From Flavobacteriales bacterium (GTDB lineage: Bacteria > Bacteroidota > Bacteroidia > Flavobacteriales_G > Salibacteraceae), in the NCBI GenBank assembly GCA_013204105.1, contig JABMOM010000020.1:124001-188000 (forward strand): 64,000 bases of DNA. The letters run 5' to 3'. Shown piece by piece: positions 41,249-51,453 of this stretch; the first letter of the stretch is position 1; every line of letters starts with the position of its first letter. Made by a program: the position numbers and the translations under genes. Under the pieces are notes generated by a model that saw only the letters and a program-made list of their open reading frames with translations, was not told the DNA's origin and ran no database searches.

Positions 41249-43681
41249 TCATTGCACTATTACGATCTTCTTTGGCTCGGAATTCCCTACCCTAACATAG
41301 AAAACGCCTTGAACACCTTCCATGGGCATTTCCATCCGGTCGCTGCTCAAGCTTCCTTGATGAACCAACCTTCCCAAGGCATCATGAACGATTACCCTCG
41401 TTCCTTCATTTTGACCCGCTAGATGCAACATGCCGTTCGCATAATAAATCACACTGTTTTCAACTCCTCGGATCTCTTGTGTGCTTACTATCTGACACAA
41501 GGTCTTTTCCACAAAGAATGGATCGGTTAAGATGAGGCGAAACTGATCCACAATGTTGGAGTCGTTCTGAAGGGTGACTTGGCCATTCGCATTCAGCACG
41601 GGATAAAGCTCGCCGGACACAACATCGCGCACCACCAAACAGAGATTTTCAGCAGCTTCATTCACATCAAACTGCAATGTGATTTTTTCAGTAGGTGAGT
41701 GCAGGAGCAAGGGCAGGCTGTCTATTCCATTGGTAGGGAAGCTATTGATTCCGAAATCATTTTCTCCCAAGCGTGTATACACTTTGTAAGGGTCTTGAGC
41801 CACAGACAGGTGATAAGTGTCGAAGTCAGGGTCGAATGCTGTGGAAGCATCATCGGTCAGCCGCACAATCGTCTCTCTTAAACCTGGTGCATTGGCCAAT
41901 TTAACGCGCACTACAGGATCGTCGTTTCTCGGCCGCAAGAACGAAACCGCTGTTGCAGATTTGCAGTTCTCGGCGATGGATAAAGCTGGACTAGCTGCAT
42001 TTGCTTTGATATAAAAGGCTTGGCTCGATGCTATCAAATTGCTTCCCCCATTGACGCCCAAACCATTCACATAAGAAGCGTAAGACCCTGCATTTGTGTT
42101 CCACACATAGACGCCGTCATCCACGTTTGTCTTCGTCCAACTTAGAGCATCCCAATCGATCACACTTGCATATGGATTTGACACAAGGTTCCAGCAATCT
42201 GCGGTCAAGGCCGTATTGGCTGTGTAGGTAATTGGATAGTTGATTGTACCTGTATTCAAAGGACCTGCAATGTCAATAAGAAAAGAGGCCGTACCCGAGA
42301 GCTGATCTCCACAATAGACCCAATATCCACCCGTGGTTGGAATGGATTGACTAATGCCGGTAGGATTTACAAATCCGCTGTCTTGATGTCCGGCTATTGT
42401 TTCATCGTAGCCCTTGATCGATGAGAAATAAAAAGTGGGGAAGTCAGAACCTGGAAATCCTGCAGTAATGAAATCGTCGTTCCAGTCGGCCAAGGTGGCG
42501 CCGCTTACTGGAGCACTCATGAAACGCCAACCGGTAGCGCCCGCACCGATAAACCGATGCACGGTAACATCTCCACTGATGGAACCTAGCACGGGACCAA
42601 CATAGGCATCTCCTGCGGCATCCGATTCAATCAATAAAAACCCGTTTGCACTTACGGCTCCGGATTGGATGTTCAAACCTCCATGAATGGTGGATGTGTC
42701 TGCCGTAAACGAGACGCTCGGGCCCGAATTCTGAATAGTGAGGTCGTAAAAGTCGATGGCGCCACTTACAGACTGCGCAATGTTACCATTCAAAGTGACT
42801 TTAGATTGATTGGTCATCACATCCATCCCTGCATTGCTAGCCGCAAGAGTGATGCTGCCTCCGACATAGAGATTGGTATCTTGAACGAGCAAAGTAGTGG
42901 CGTTGATCTTAAGGTCATTGAGGATGGTATCCATCGTCGCCATCGTTTTTTGACTTGCTACATTATCTCCGTCGATGGACAAGTTAAAGTAACCGCCTAA
43001 GGCCTTTTTAACCACTTGTGCACTTGCACCCAGCCGGTTGTAGATCACGGTATTTTCATTTTCAGAAGCTACAAATATCCCTATGGTCAATACGGCACCC
43101 CCGGCGTCTAATATGGCACCGTTCTCATTCTTGAAGACCGAAGTGGCGAGGCCTACGATATCAGAAGCCAATAGGGTAAGAGTGCCACGATTAAACAAAG
43201 TGTCTAGATCCGGACATTGAATGTTGCCTCCTGATCGAGTTATGGAACTACCAGGCATAATCGTCCTAGGAAATTTGACGAAGAATAGCCCTGTATTCGT
43301 GATTGACCCTGATCCCGCAATCGTGTCACTTAAATTGAGCATCTCAATGGTCGAAATGCCGGAATGTATTCCGTTATTGATATATGTGCCCCGAATACCT
43401 ATGACATTGTTTGAAACGAGCTCGCCATTCGCTTCAATGACCAGTCGGGTAGGGCGTTGTTTTTTCGTGTGGGTTACAACCGTTCCTGAAGTAATGATCG
43501 CGTTGTCATTGTTCGCTGGGTAATCGGTTCCTTTTTGGCCCGGTGAATTGTTACCCCATGTCGCTCCATTCTCCCATGGTCCAGTCTGCACAGAGGTGAA
43601 AGTCTGAGCTACCGAAGCAAGGAAGGCAAACTGCAGCAAAACCACTGCAAATAGCACCTTGAGCGTTCTACATATACGCAT
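41249..43681 (-). CDS. Large secreted protein with T9SS type A sorting domain
   Basis: This 810-residue protein has a signal peptide (MRICRTLKVLF..., ending ASVAQ). The N-terminal module (GPWENGATWGNNSPG, TVVTHTKKQRPTRLVIEANGELV) resembles the beta-helix lead-in of G8-like or auto-surface proteins. A long beta-solenoid-like part and a segment WRFMSAPVSGATLADWNDDF, common in Bacteroidota T9SS cargo, follow. The C-terminal 75 residues (VIVHDALGRLVHQG ... GVFYVRVGN) are the type A sorting domain. It is probably attached to the cell surface or released. No catalytic motif is seen. A start three codons earlier (ATG 43690) is possible. Confidence 0.85.
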   Translation of the reverse strand: MRICRTLKVLFAVVLLQFAFLASVAQTFTSVQTGPWENGATWGNNSPGQKGTDYPANNDNAIITSGTVVTHTKKQRPTRLVIEANGELVSNNVIGIRGTYINNGIHSGISTIEMLNLSDTIAGSGSITNTGLFFVKFPRTIMPGSSITRSGGNIQCPDLDTLFNRGTLTLLASDIVGLATSVFKNENGAILDAGGAVLTIGIFVASENENTVIYNRLGASAQVVKKALGGYFNLSIDGDNVASQKTMATMDTILNDLKINATTLLVQDTNLYVGGSITLAASNAGMDVMTNQSKVTLNGNIAQSVSGAIDFYDLTIQNSGPSVSFTADTSTIHGGLNIQSGAVSANGFLLIESDAAGDAYVGPVLGSISGDVTVHRFIGAGATGWRFMSAPVSGATLADWNDDFITAGFPGSDFPTFYFSSIKGYDETIAGHQDSGFVNPTGISQSIPTTGGYWVYCGDQLSGTASFLIDIAGPLNTGTINYPITYTANTALTADCWNLVSNPYASVIDWDALSWTKTNVDDGVYVWNTNAGSYASYVNGLGVNGGSNLIASSQAFYIKANAASPALSIAENCKSATAVSFLRPRNDDPVVRVKLANAPGLRETIVRLTDDASTAFDPDFDTYHLSVAQDPYKVYTRLGENDFGINSFPTNGIDSLPLLLHSPTEKITLQFDVNEAAENLCLVVRDVVSGELYPVLNANGQVTLQNDSNIVDQFRLILTDPFFVEKTLCQIVSTQEIRGVENSVIYYANGMLHLAGQNEGTRVIVHDALGRLVHQGSLSSDRMEMPMEGVQGVFYVRVGNSEPKKIVIVQ

Positions 43682-43751
43682 GTCCTGCAAAGTAACGAGC
43701 CAATCAAACCCTAATACAGTACTATACGTTTCATCATCAATATTGTTCGGT

Positions 43752-44615
43752 TCAAAACTTCGTAATCTTCAACTCCACTCGCCGATTGGTTTGGCGGTCA
43801 TCTTCGGTACGCTCAGGAAATACTTTCGGATCCGAACTGCCCTTTCCGACGAAGGTCATACGTGTTTCAGAAATACCTTCTTGCACGAGGTACTTGTAGA
43901 CATATTTTGCTCGATTTTCAGAAAGGTTCATGGTGCCCGCATCCGAGTCCAAGCCATCGAAGGCCTCGTACTCGCAGCAGATGTGGCCTTGGATTTCAAT
44001 CTCGAGCTGAGGATACTTTTTCATGGTTTCCAGCAGCTTTTCTAAAACTGGAATGGACCTTTGTGTTGGGAAGTGTCTTCCTCCAATGAAGGACAAGCCG
44101 TCCAACACTACATTAGCCTTGCTCACCGTGTCGATTTCGAAGGCGTCTTCGGCTTTCGGAGGGGCGGGAGCTGTCGGTAAAGGCGGAGGAGGTATCGGCG
44201 TATTGGGCCCGGGAGAAGAAGCTTGAAATACTACGTCTACCCGCCTGTGCATGACCTGGCCTGGGCTGTTTGGGCGAGTCGGGGCAATTTCTCCGTCTCC
44301 TCTGACAATACTCAGATTGCGTTTGGACACGCCTTGACTCATCAAATAACGCGCAACTGATTCGGCGCGTCTGCTAGACAACGCCTCGTTGTAGGCCTCT
44401 GATCCAAGATGATCGGTGTGGCCGATGACCATGATCCCTTTGATCTGAATCAGATCTCCGCTCCGATCGTCGATGGGCTTGGCATCAAATAGGACGTCTT
44501 CGTCGTGATTGAAAAATACCGACAGCGTGTCTGTTTGTGCAATTGAAAGTACGCTAAGCCCCATCATTGCGAGGAAGATGAAAGCGGCTGTTTTGTTGAA
44601 TTCAGTATGACGCAT
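43752..44615 (-). CDS. Secreted protein with two OmpA-like peptidoglycan-binding domains
   Basis: This 287-residue protein starts MRHTEFNKTAAF with a signal peptide ending SIAQT. Two OmpA-C-like domains are joined by a Pro-rich linker (PNTPIPPPPLPTAPAPP). Domain 1 has GHTDHLGSEAYNEALSSRRAESV and domain 2 GHICCEYEAFDG ... LSENRAKYVYKYL. In each, the usual peptidoglycan-binding Asp and Arg positions can be found (NxxLSxxRA pattern). There is no beta-barrel, so it is more likely a periplasmic cell-wall linker than a porin. The frame opens at 44681, but the region before ATG 44615 holds the promoter space shared with the divergent pnuC gene. Confidence 0.8.
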   Translation of the reverse strand: MRHTEFNKTAAFIFLAMMGLSVLSIAQTDTLSVFFNHDEDVLFDAKPIDDRSGDLIQIKGIMVIGHTDHLGSEAYNEALSSRRAESVARYLMSQGVSKRNLSIVRGDGEIAPTRPNSPGQVMHRRVDVVFQASSPGPNTPIPPPPLPTAPAPPKAEDAFEIDTVSKANVVLDGLSFIGGRHFPTQRSIPVLEKLLETMKKYPQLEIEIQGHICCEYEAFDGLDSDAGTMNLSENRAKYVYKYLVQEGISETRMTFVGKGSSDPKVFPERTEDDRQTNRRVELKITKF

Positions 44616-44660
44616 GGTCCAATGATAACGCATTTCTGACTTATGGAGTGCACTGCACCA

Positions 44661-44668
44661 TACCTTCG
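44661..44668 (+). promoter_or_regulatory. Promoter -7 element TACCTTCG for the pnuC-sua5-MFS genes
   Basis: It matches TAnnTTYG and ends 31 nt before ATG 44700. A second, weaker candidate CATATTTG lies nearer the start. Confidence 0.4.
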
Positions 44669-44699
44669 TCATTCTGCCCATATTTGCCCGAATATTACC

Positions 44700-45272
44700 A
44701 TGTACCTCGCCCTTGAGATCATAGCAGTCGCGCTGAGCCTTGCATTTTTATTTCTCCTGATCAAGGAGGTGAAATGGTGCTGGCCCTTTGGGATCGCGTC
44801 TTCAGCATTGAGCATTGCGCTTTTCATAGAAGCACGCCTCTATTCTGAAGCTATTCTGTACTTGTTCTATGTAATCATCGGGTTTTATGGATGGTGGGTT
44901 TGGACGAGTAAGAGCAATCAGAAAGGGACTGCAATGCCCATACAGCGTCTATCACTAGGGAGGTCAATACTCCTTTTTGGCCTAGGAACGCTTGGAGCTT
45001 ATGCCTTGGGTGCTACCTTCGAGCGCTATACTGACGCCGCCAATCCTTTTGTTGATGCAACAACCACTTCCTTCAGCTTTGTCGCCAGCTTTCTGGAAGC
45101 CCATAAGGCAATTTCGGCTTGGCTCTATTGGGTGGTGATCAATGGCATCTCCATCTGGCTTTACTCAGATCGAGGATTGCCGATCTATAGCGCCCTGATG
45201 GTAGTGTACTTGGTGGTAAGTGTATACGGGTGGTTCGATTGGAAGAATAAATGGACGAAGGCAAGCGCATGA
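44700..45272 (+). CDS. pnuC: Nicotinamide riboside/mononucleotide transporter PnuC
   Basis: This 190-residue inner membrane protein has six to seven helices and the PnuC pattern: LALEIIAVALSLAFLFLLIKE at the start, WPFGIASSALSIALF, and the aromatic YLFYVIIGFYGWWVW and VVYLVVSVYGWFDW ends. PnuC proteins take up nicotinamide riboside by facilitated diffusion. The gene overlaps the next gene by 4 bp. The frame opens at 44643, but ATG 44700 is where family members start. Confidence 0.92.
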   Translation: MYLALEIIAVALSLAFLFLLIKEVKWCWPFGIASSALSIALFIEARLYSEAILYLFYVIIGFYGWWVWTSKSNQKGTAMPIQRLSLGRSILLFGLGTLGAYALGATFERYTDAANPFVDATTTSFSFVASFLEAHKAISAWLYWVVINGISIWLYSDRGLPIYSALMVVYLVVSVYGWFDWKNKWTKASA

Positions 45273-46240
45273 CGGAAAGATCAGCAGATATTGAGCACGC
45301 AGCAAGATTCCTCTCAAAAAGCGAATTGGTAGCCATCCCTACGGAGACCGTTTATGGCATGGCCGCAAATGCCTTTGACGAAGAAGCTGTCAAGGAGATA
45401 TTCAGGGTAAAGAACCGACCGTTCTACGACCCACTGATCTTGCATACCAACAGCATTGAAAAGATTGAGCATTGGGGCGTTGCGATTCCCCCAAGATTAC
45501 GGAGACTCGCGGAAACCTTTTGGCCAGGGCCTTTGACATTGCTGCTACCGCGATCAGAGAAGATTTCGGACAGCGTGACAGCTGGATTAGACCGGGTAGC
45601 CTTCCGGATTCCAAGTCATCCGCTTACACATCGATTGCTTGAGCAACTCGACTTTCCTGTAGCCGCTCCAAGTGCTAACCCGTTTGGCTACGTAAGTCCT
45701 ACCAGCGCGGAGCACGTATTAAAGCACTTTGATGATAAAATAGCCATGGTCTTGGATGGTGGAGCTTGTGACGTCGGAATAGAATCAACCATTGTAGGAG
45801 AGGAGGATGGTAAGATCATCGTTTATAGGTTAGGGGGGCTGTCTGTAGAACAAATCGAACGGGTCATCGGGAACATCGAGATCCGCACATCTTCTTCAAA
45901 ACCGACGGCGCCGGGAATGTTGGTGAGGCATTATTCCCCTCAAAAAGAGCTGATAGTAGTCGACACTCAAGAAGAAGTGGAGGAACACAGCGTCGAGAAA
46001 TCGGCCTATATCCTGTTTATGCTGGAAGCGCCAGAATTCAATCTGCCCAATGTCATTCATCTAACCCCAGGCGGTAACCATGAGAAGGCAGCTAGGCAAT
46101 TCTATCAAGCCTTGCGTGCGTGGGATGATGATGCCAGCATCAAACGAATCATCGTGGAGCGACTTCCGGACTTCGGCCTAGGAAGAGCGATCAACGATCG
46201 CCTCAAAAGAGCAGCAGGCGCTGAATCGAAAGAAAAGTGA
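45269..46240 (+). CDS. L-threonylcarbamoyladenylate synthase with Sua5 C-terminal domain
   Basis: This 323-residue enzyme makes threonylcarbamoyl-AMP from threonine, bicarbonate and ATP for the t6A37 modification of tRNA. The YrdC domain has [17 protein letters not shown] and [12 protein letters not shown], with [17 protein letters not shown] near its end. A Sua5 domain of about 120 residues follows, after the linker [12 protein letters not shown] choose ATG 45269 because it makes the ATGA overlap with pnuC; an ATG at 45251 is also in frame. It overlaps the next gene by GTGA. Confidence 0.94.
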   Translation: MTERSADIEHAARFLSKSELVAIPTETVYGMAANAFDEEAVKEIFRVKNRPFYDPLILHTNSIEKIEHWGVAIPPRLRRLAETFWPGPLTLLLPRSEKISDSVTAGLDRVAFRIPSHPLTHRLLEQLDFPVAAPSANPFGYVSPTSAEHVLKHFDDKIAMVLDGGACDVGIESTIVGEEDGKIIVYRLGGLSVEQIERVIGNIEIRTSSSKPTAPGMLVRHYSPQKELIVVDTQEEVEEHSVEKSAYILFMLEAPEFNLPNVIHLTPGGNHEKAARQFYQALRAWDDDASIKRIIVERLPDFGLGRAINDRLKRAAGAESKEK

Positions 46241-47448
46241 AAAGCGGTAAGGCTGCAGTAAGCTTTATTTTCATTACGTTGATGCTGGACGTGACTGGCA
46301 TTGGAATCATCATTCCAGTGATGCCAAGCCTGATCATGGAGCTAACGGGAGAGGGCTTAAGTGCGGCTTCTAAATATGGCGGATGGCTTCTATTCGTCTA
46401 TGCCTTTTTTCAATTCTTATTTTCTCCGATCATCGGCGCATTGAGCGATCGCTTTGGCCGCAGACCCGTATTGTTGATTTCTCTTTTCGGCTTTGGTTTA
46501 GACTACATCGTTCTCGCCTTGGCGCCCACCATCGTTTGGCTGTTCCTTGCCCGTATTGTTTCGGGAATCATGGGTGCGAGTTTCACAACAGGCGCAGCCT
46601 ACATTGCAGATGTATCTCCTCCCGAAAAAAGGGCGCAGAATTTCGGTCTTATTGGCGCTGCGTTTGGACTTGGATTTATTGTGGGTCCAGTGATTGGAGG
46701 CCTGCTTGGTGAACTGGGACCAAGGGTTCCGTTTTACGCTGCTGCGGGGTTGTCGCTTCTCAATTGGTTGTACGGCTACTTTGTGCTGCCCGAATCACTA
46801 CCCTTGGATCGCAGGCGTCCATTCGAATGGAAAAGAGCGAATCCTGTAGGTAGCCTTGTAAACCTGAAGCGGTATCCGGTTATAGCAGGGTTAATATTTG
46901 CCTTAGTCTTCGTTTACATCGCTTCCCACGCGGTGCAGAGTACATGGTCTTATTTTACAATGTATGCCTTTGATTGGAGCGAGGCGGATGTAGGGTATTC
47001 CTTGGGTGCCGTAGGCGTCATGAGTGCCCTCGTACAAGGTGTTTTAATCCGGTGGCTCATTCCCAAAATTGGACAGAAAGCTGCAGTGTACGTGGGAATG
47101 TTCATGTACATGGCAGGTCTGCTAGCGCTAACGTTCATTACGAAAGGTTGGATGGTCTACCCAAGCATTGTCATGTATAGTCTTGGTGGCGTGGCCGGCC
47201 CTGCACTGCAAGGCATCATGAGCAATGAAGTACCAGGAAACGAACAGGGAGAGCTGCAAGGCGCACTTACCAGCATGATGAGCGCTACCGCAATCGTAGG
47301 CCCAGTAGTCATGACGAGCCTCTTCGCTTTCTTTACGGAGGAGAACGCTACCGTGATTTTCCCTGGCGCACCGTTCTTGTTAGGTACGATACTCGTACTT
47401 ATAGGTTGGTTCTTTGCTTGGCGTACACTAAGTACAAAGGTTCAATGA
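46237..47448 (+). CDS. MFS transporter, TetA-like
   Basis: This 403-residue protein with 12 membrane segments starts at GTG 46237, whose last two bases are shared with the sua5 stop. The MFS motif A is [14 protein letters not shown] between helices 2 and 3, and the helix 4-5 region [28 protein letters not shown] is characteristic of the TetA/TCR drug:H+ antiporters. Whether it confers tetracycline resistance cannot be told from the sequence. It overlaps the convergent TIGR02757 gene by 7 bp. Confidence 0.88.
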   Translation: MKSGKAAVSFIFITLMLDVTGIGIIIPVMPSLIMELTGEGLSAASKYGGWLLFVYAFFQFLFSPIIGALSDRFGRRPVLLISLFGFGLDYIVLALAPTIVWLFLARIVSGIMGASFTTGAAYIADVSPPEKRAQNFGLIGAAFGLGFIVGPVIGGLLGELGPRVPFYAAAGLSLLNWLYGYFVLPESLPLDRRRPFEWKRANPVGSLVNLKRYPVIAGLIFALVFVYIASHAVQSTWSYFTMYAFDWSEADVGYSLGAVGVMSALVQGVLIRWLIPKIGQKAAVYVGMFMYMAGLLALTFITKGWMVYPSIVMYSLGGVAGPALQGIMSNEVPGNEQGELQGALTSMMSATAIVGPVVMTSLFAFFTEENATVIFPGAPFLLGTILVLIGWFFAWRTLSTKVQ

Positions 47449-48209
47449 CCAAGCCTCGCATTGACACCCATTCCGAAAAGCGCTAGGTCGTACTTTACCG
47501 GGTCTTTGGCATCAAAGTCGCGCAACGAGCTGGTGAGCTCTTCAACTGCCTTCCAATCGTCCTGTTTTCGGGTTAGCAGGCCCAACTTTCGACCTACCGT
47601 AGAAGTATGGACGTCCAATGGCATCATGAGGTCCTTAGACTCGATTGAGCGCCATATCCCGAAATCGATGCCTTCCTGATCGGAACGGACCATCCAACGC
47701 AGGAACATATTCAAGCGCTTTGCAGAGGACCCCTTCATCGGATCACTCACGTGCTTTTCTGTCCGGGGCAGGTGCTCAATGCTGAAAAATTGATCTTTAA
47801 ATCCATGGATGCGCGCTTGCATCGTGGAGCCTTTCGCAGTCCCAAAAGCCTCTTCGAGTCCCTTTCCTGACCTATACATATGCTGCAAAGACTCCATGAA
47901 GTACATAGCGTCCACTTCAGAAAAGGTTCGGTGAACGAATCCTGTGAATCGTTTCCTGTCGCTTGCTTGGTGATTCATGACAAAATCAAAAGGAGCGTCA
48001 TCCATCAATTTGAGAAGGCGAGAAGCGTTGTTAATGATGGTAACACGCTGCCCCCAAGCGATGGTGGCTGCTAAAAAGCCTGCAATTTCAATGTCTTCCT
48101 TCTGACGAAAACGATGTGGAATCTGTATGGGGTCGTTTTCAATGAAGCTGGATCGAGCGAAGGACTTATAGGCTTCTTCTACGATCTCTTTGACCTTATC
48201 CTTTTGCAT
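47442..48209 (-). CDS. TIGR02757 (DUF2400) family protein
   Basis: This 255-residue cytoplasmic, mostly helical protein matches the TIGR02757 family: [22 protein letters not shown] near the start, and [23 protein letters not shown] and [16 protein letters not shown] towards the end. The C-terminal part resembles helix-hairpin-helix DNA-glycosylase folds ([13 protein letters not shown]). The function is unknown. Its 3' end overlaps the MFS gene. Confidence 0.88.
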   Translation of the reverse strand: MQKDKVKEIVEEAYKSFARSSFIENDPIQIPHRFRQKEDIEIAGFLAATIAWGQRVTIINNASRLLKLMDDAPFDFVMNHQASDRKRFTGFVHRTFSEVDAMYFMESLQHMYRSGKGLEEAFGTAKGSTMQARIHGFKDQFFSIEHLPRTEKHVSDPMKGSSAKRLNMFLRWMVRSDQEGIDFGIWRSIESKDLMMPLDVHTSTVGRKLGLLTRKQDDWKAVEELTSSLRDFDAKDPVKYDLALFGMGVNARLGH

Positions 48210-48273
48210 GCCTGCGAAGGAAGCAAATCCTTTTCGTTTGCCTCATCACATAACAGACTCTTGAGGATTGGCG

Positions 48274-48281
48274 CATCTTCG
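48274..48281 (+). promoter_or_regulatory. Promoter-like CATCTTCG before the glycosyltransferase gene
   Basis: It differs from TAnnTTYG only at the first base and ends 5 nt before ATG 48287. The same octamer precedes the ABC-F gene. Confidence 0.35.
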
Positions 48282-48286
48282 CAGTC

Positions 48287-49294
48287 ATGGAGAAACCCCT
48301 CGTATCGATCATCATGGCCGCGAAGGATACGGCGCCCTACTTGAGGGAGTGCTTAGACTCCATTATAGCACAGACTTATTCCAACTGGGAGTTGATTGCC
48401 GTCAACGACCATTCAAGCGATGCAACCCCAGACATTCTGCAAGAATACGCCAACAAAGACCAACGGATCCAAGTGGTGCACAGCAAGCGGAGTCTGCTGA
48501 TACCAGCGTTGAAAGAAGGCTATGCCTTTGCAGCAGGTGAATTGATTAATCGCATGGACAGTGATGATCGAATGCCGCATGATAAAATCGAAGTCCTGGT
48601 GCGAGAATGGCTCAAAGTAGGGAAGGGGCACATCATTGCTGGGGGTACCGAACATTTCGTAGATGAAGGTGAAGTAGGCGGTGGGTTTTTACGTTACGAG
48701 CAATGGTTGAATCGAATCGCTCGGGAGCAGTTGCATTGGCAGGAAATCTATCGTGAATGTGTGATTCCATCGCATTGTTGGATCATACATCGAGACGACT
48801 TCGAAGCTTCAGACGGGTTCAATCCCGAAGTGTATCCTGAAGATTATGACTTGTGCTTCCGTTTTTACCGACAGAAGCTCCGCGTAATTGGGATCGACAA
48901 AGTGCTTCATCATTGGCGAGATAGGTCAGAGCGTATTTCACGCACTTGGGACGAGTACCAAGACAATCGATACTACGCTATGAAGTTGAGGTATTTCTTC
49001 GAACTCGATCGCGACGACAACCGCCCCCTTGTACTATGGGGAGCAGGCCGCAATGGAAAGGACTTGGCAAAACTCATGCTTGCACAGGAGCGCCACTTTC
49101 ATTGGGTGTGCGACAACCCGAAGAAGATAGGATTGGATGTTTATGACGTACGGATGCACGATTTCAGCAGTATCTTGGACCTCGAGTCACCCCAAATCGT
49201 CGTTGCCGTGGCGTCCCCGCAAGGCCAAGATGAAATCCTAGATTGGTTTGAAAAAGCCGATAAGCGACCTGGTGTTGACTATTGGTTCTTTTAA
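48287..49294 (+). CDS. Family 2 glycosyltransferase with C-terminal nucleotide-fold domain
   Basis: This 335-residue protein has a GT-A domain at residues 1-235 (VSIIMAAKDTAPYLRECLDS, DXD-type motif NRMDSDDRMPH, acceptor region PEDYDLCFRF). A domain of about 95 residues follows, starting RPLVLWGAGRNGKDLAKLM. The second domain has a Rossmann-like GAGRNG motif similar to that in PglD-type or nucleoside-diphosphate-sugar proteins. The sugar and acceptor are unknown. No polysaccharide locus surrounds it. It overlaps the convergent SOUL gene by 4 bp. Confidence 0.88.
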   Translation: MEKPLVSIIMAAKDTAPYLRECLDSIIAQTYSNWELIAVNDHSSDATPDILQEYANKDQRIQVVHSKRSLLIPALKEGYAFAAGELINRMDSDDRMPHDKIEVLVREWLKVGKGHIIAGGTEHFVDEGEVGGGFLRYEQWLNRIAREQLHWQEIYRECVIPSHCWIIHRDDFEASDGFNPEVYPEDYDLCFRFYRQKLRVIGIDKVLHHWRDRSERISRTWDEYQDNRYYAMKLRYFFELDRDDNRPLVLWGAGRNGKDLAKLMLAQERHFHWVCDNPKKIGLDVYDVRMHDFSSILDLESPQIVVAVASPQGQDEILDWFEKADKRPGVDYWFF

Positions 49295-49896
49295 CCCTCC
49301 GGATAGGTAATCTCAACCACAATCTCGTTTCGTCGATTGACAACTTCGTACGGCGGATTGTATCCCATGAACGTGATCTTGCCCGTGGCTTCAAAACCTT
49401 CGCGCTGCAGCGCTTCTATAAGCTTCGTTGAATAGGCGGTGATTTTCTCATCGTTTGCCCAACCACCAAATTGTATGGCGGCGAGTACCTTTTCAGGCTC
49501 CGTTCTAAAACCGATGCGTTGATCATTGGGTTTAGGGAGCTCTTCCGCTTTGAGATCAGATGGTACCATGAAGGACATGGTGACTGAATCGTCCATCTCC
49601 ATGGCCACTGGGCTTGTCATGGCGATTTTTTGGTTCTCAGCGTTTCCTCCAAAAATGTAACCAGCTAAGGTTCTAAACCCCTGACTGGACACTTCGCGAT
49701 AAGTCGCAGCATTCATCTTCACGTAACTAAAGGTGGCGGGTTCGTATCGACGGACCTCAAAGTCTTTGTACGATTCAATTACTTCATAGCCGTAGACTTC
49801 GATGCCTTTAGACGATCGCATGACAAAGGATTGGAAAACGACAAATAATACGACCAGAATCAGGATCGATATCAATAAGATGGTGGTGATTTTCAC
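49291..49896 (-). CDS. SOUL heme-binding family protein
   Basis: This 201-residue protein has an N-terminal membrane anchor (ILLISILILVVLFVVFQSFVM) and a SOUL/HEBP domain (YEVIESYKDFEVRRYEPATFSYV, GNAENQKIAMTSPVAMEMD, LQREGFEATGKITFMGYNPP). SOUL proteins bind heme or are structural relatives of AraC effector domains. The start is GTG 49896, since no ATG is in frame nearby. Confidence 0.9.
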   Translation of the reverse strand: MKITTILLISILILVVLFVVFQSFVMRSSKGIEVYGYEVIESYKDFEVRRYEPATFSYVKMNAATYREVSSQGFRTLAGYIFGGNAENQKIAMTSPVAMEMDDSVTMSFMVPSDLKAEELPKPNDQRIGFRTEPEKVLAAIQFGGWANDEKITAYSTKLIEALQREGFEATGKITFMGYNPPYEVVNRRNEIVVEITYPEG

Positions 49897-49949
49897 GATT
49901 GTTCATTTAAGGATGTAACAACCGAAACCCATTTATTGTTTCGCAGTAA

Positions 49950-50723
49950 TCAGCTTTCGAATACATACCCAAACACCCGTTTAAGGATGTCCGTCACCCT
50001 GTGGATCGGGTTCTCTCGAATCATTTTTTCCTCCTTAGCTACCTTGATAAACAGTCCGTTCAGGGCATTCTTCGTAGTGTGCTCAGACAAGGAGTTGTTT
50101 TTGATTTTATCCCAAAGCATCCCGTTCACGGAAGCCGTATTGTAGGTGTCGATCACCTTTTTGTAAGAGCTTTCCGCCGAAAGGTTTCCGACATACTTTT
50201 TCTCAAGAGATTGCTGGATCTTAGGCTTGAAGGCATTGTACAGTTGGTGGTAAGTCTTTTGCCGCAAATAGTGCGTGGCAGAGGTGTCTGCTCCGCGAAG
50301 AATCGACATGCCTTCCTGGATGGTCATTCCTTTGATCGCATTGAGGAAAATGGGTTTGGCTTCAGTGGCCGCATCCTCGGCAGCGCGGTTGATGCTCAAG
50401 ACGGCGTCGGATATCAAACCGTCAATGATCGGAACTTTCTCCAATCGATCATAAATAGGCTTTGCCTCTTTTGGAAGTAGAATTTTCAAAGCAGCATCCC
50501 CATAGAATCCATCCTTCACACTTAATCTAGCGACAGCCGAATCTGCACCGTGCACGAGCGCATCCTTGAGTCCGCGGATGATCTCATCATTGCTTAGAAC
50601 GTCTTTGACTTCGACTCCGCCGTTTTCTTCAACGTGCTTCAGTATGGCTTGCAGCTCAGCGCATGCCGAAATAGTGAACATCATGGCTAGTAGTAGGCAG
50701 ATGTAAAGGATTGCTTTTCTCAT
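49950..50723 (-). CDS. DUF4197 family lipoprotein
   Basis: This 257-residue protein has a lipoprotein signal (MMFTISACAEL, lipid-modified Cys about 21). DUF4197 covers most of the rest, seen in LSNDEIIRGLKDALVHGADSAVARLS, ILLPKEAKPIYDRLEK and ALNGLFIKVAKEEKMIRENPIHRVTDILKRVFG. The family is widespread in Gram-negative bacteria and of unknown function. It is encoded just downstream of the LolD-like gene (18 bp gap) and is probably in the same transcript. Confidence 0.9.
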   Translation of the reverse strand: MRKAILYICLLLAMMFTISACAELQAILKHVEENGGVEVKDVLSNDEIIRGLKDALVHGADSAVARLSVKDGFYGDAALKILLPKEAKPIYDRLEKVPIIDGLISDAVLSINRAAEDAATEAKPIFLNAIKGMTIQEGMSILRGADTSATHYLRQKTYHQLYNAFKPKIQQSLEKKYVGNLSAESSYKKVIDTYNTASVNGMLWDKIKNNSLSEHTTKNALNGLFIKVAKEEKMIRENPIHRVTDILKRVFGYVFES

Positions 50724-50741
50724 GTTGTTCGGTTAAATGCG

Positions 50742-51395
50742 TCACAAGTGGCCATCCACAATTTCAAGCTTGCGATCGGCCATGTCTGCGAGCGCTCGAT
50801 TGTGGGTCACAATAACAAAGGTCTGGCCAAATTGATCGCGTAGATCGAAGAAGAGCTTGTGCAGGTCGTCCGCATTCTTTGAATCTAAGTTGCCGCTGGG
50901 TTCATCCGCAAAAACTACGCTAGGATTATTGATCAATGCCCGAGCTACCGCCACGCGCTGCTGCTCTCCACCGCTGAGCTCATTCGGTTTGTGCTCCATG
51001 CGGTGATCTACTTTCAGAAACGCTAGTATCTCTTTTGCTCTCGTCTCAGCTTCTGTGCGCGTCTTTCCATTGATGAATGCGGGAAGGCATGCATTTTCTA
51101 AGGCCGAGAACTCCGGAAGCAGCTGGTGAAATTGAAAGATGAAGCCAATCTGCTCATTTCTAAACTTGGACATTTTTCGGTCGCTCAATGAAAAAACATC
51201 CGTTCCCGCAATGCTCATTTTTCCTTGGTCCGGACGGTCCAATGTACCCAAGATTTGAAGCAGCGTCGTCTTGCCTGCACCAGAAGCACCAACAATGCTG
51301 ACGATCTCCTTCTCGGCGATTGCGAGATCGATGCCCTTCAAGACCTTTAGTTCCCCGTAGCTTTTCTCCAGTCCCTTTGCTTCGATGATCGCCAT
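50742..51395 (-). CDS. ABC ATPase, LolD-like
   Basis: This 217-residue ATPase belongs to the LolD/MacB family: Walker [11 protein letters not shown]-loop [17 protein letters not shown], signature [15 protein letters not shown], Walker [13 protein letters not shown]. In E. coli LolD powers lipoprotein release to the outer membrane together with LolC and LolE. No permease is adjacent, so the partner is elsewhere in the genome. The frame opens at 51485, but MAIIEAKGL at 51395 is the usual start and lies 4 nt after a promoter motif. Confidence 0.92.
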   Translation of the reverse strand: MAIIEAKGLEKSYGELKVLKGIDLAIAEKEIVSIVGASGAGKTTLLQILGTLDRPDQGKMSIAGTDVFSLSDRKMSKFRNEQIGFIFQFHQLLPEFSALENACLPAFINGKTRTEAETRAKEILAFLKVDHRMEHKPNELSGGEQQRVAVARALINNPSVVFADEPSGNLDSKNADDLHKLFFDLRDQFGQTFVIVTHNRALADMADRKLEIVDGHL

Positions 51396-51399
51396 GCGG

Positions 51400-51407
51400 C
51401 GAATGTA
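51400..51407 (-). promoter_or_regulatory. Promoter -7 element TACATTCG for the lolD-like gene
   Basis: It reads CGAATGTA on the plus strand and ends 4 nt before ATG 51395. It shows that the in-frame ATG at 51485 is not the start. Confidence 0.55.
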
Positions 51408-51453
51408 CGATATGCAGGCTATGGTTGCGTTCCAAGCGCTTACATTTGGCCCA

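Noticed and set aside
46237-47448. A tetracycline resistance gene on a mobile element
   Set aside because: The protein is TetA-like, but it is embedded by start-stop overlap in a housekeeping operon with sua5. No repeats, integrase or transposase are near.
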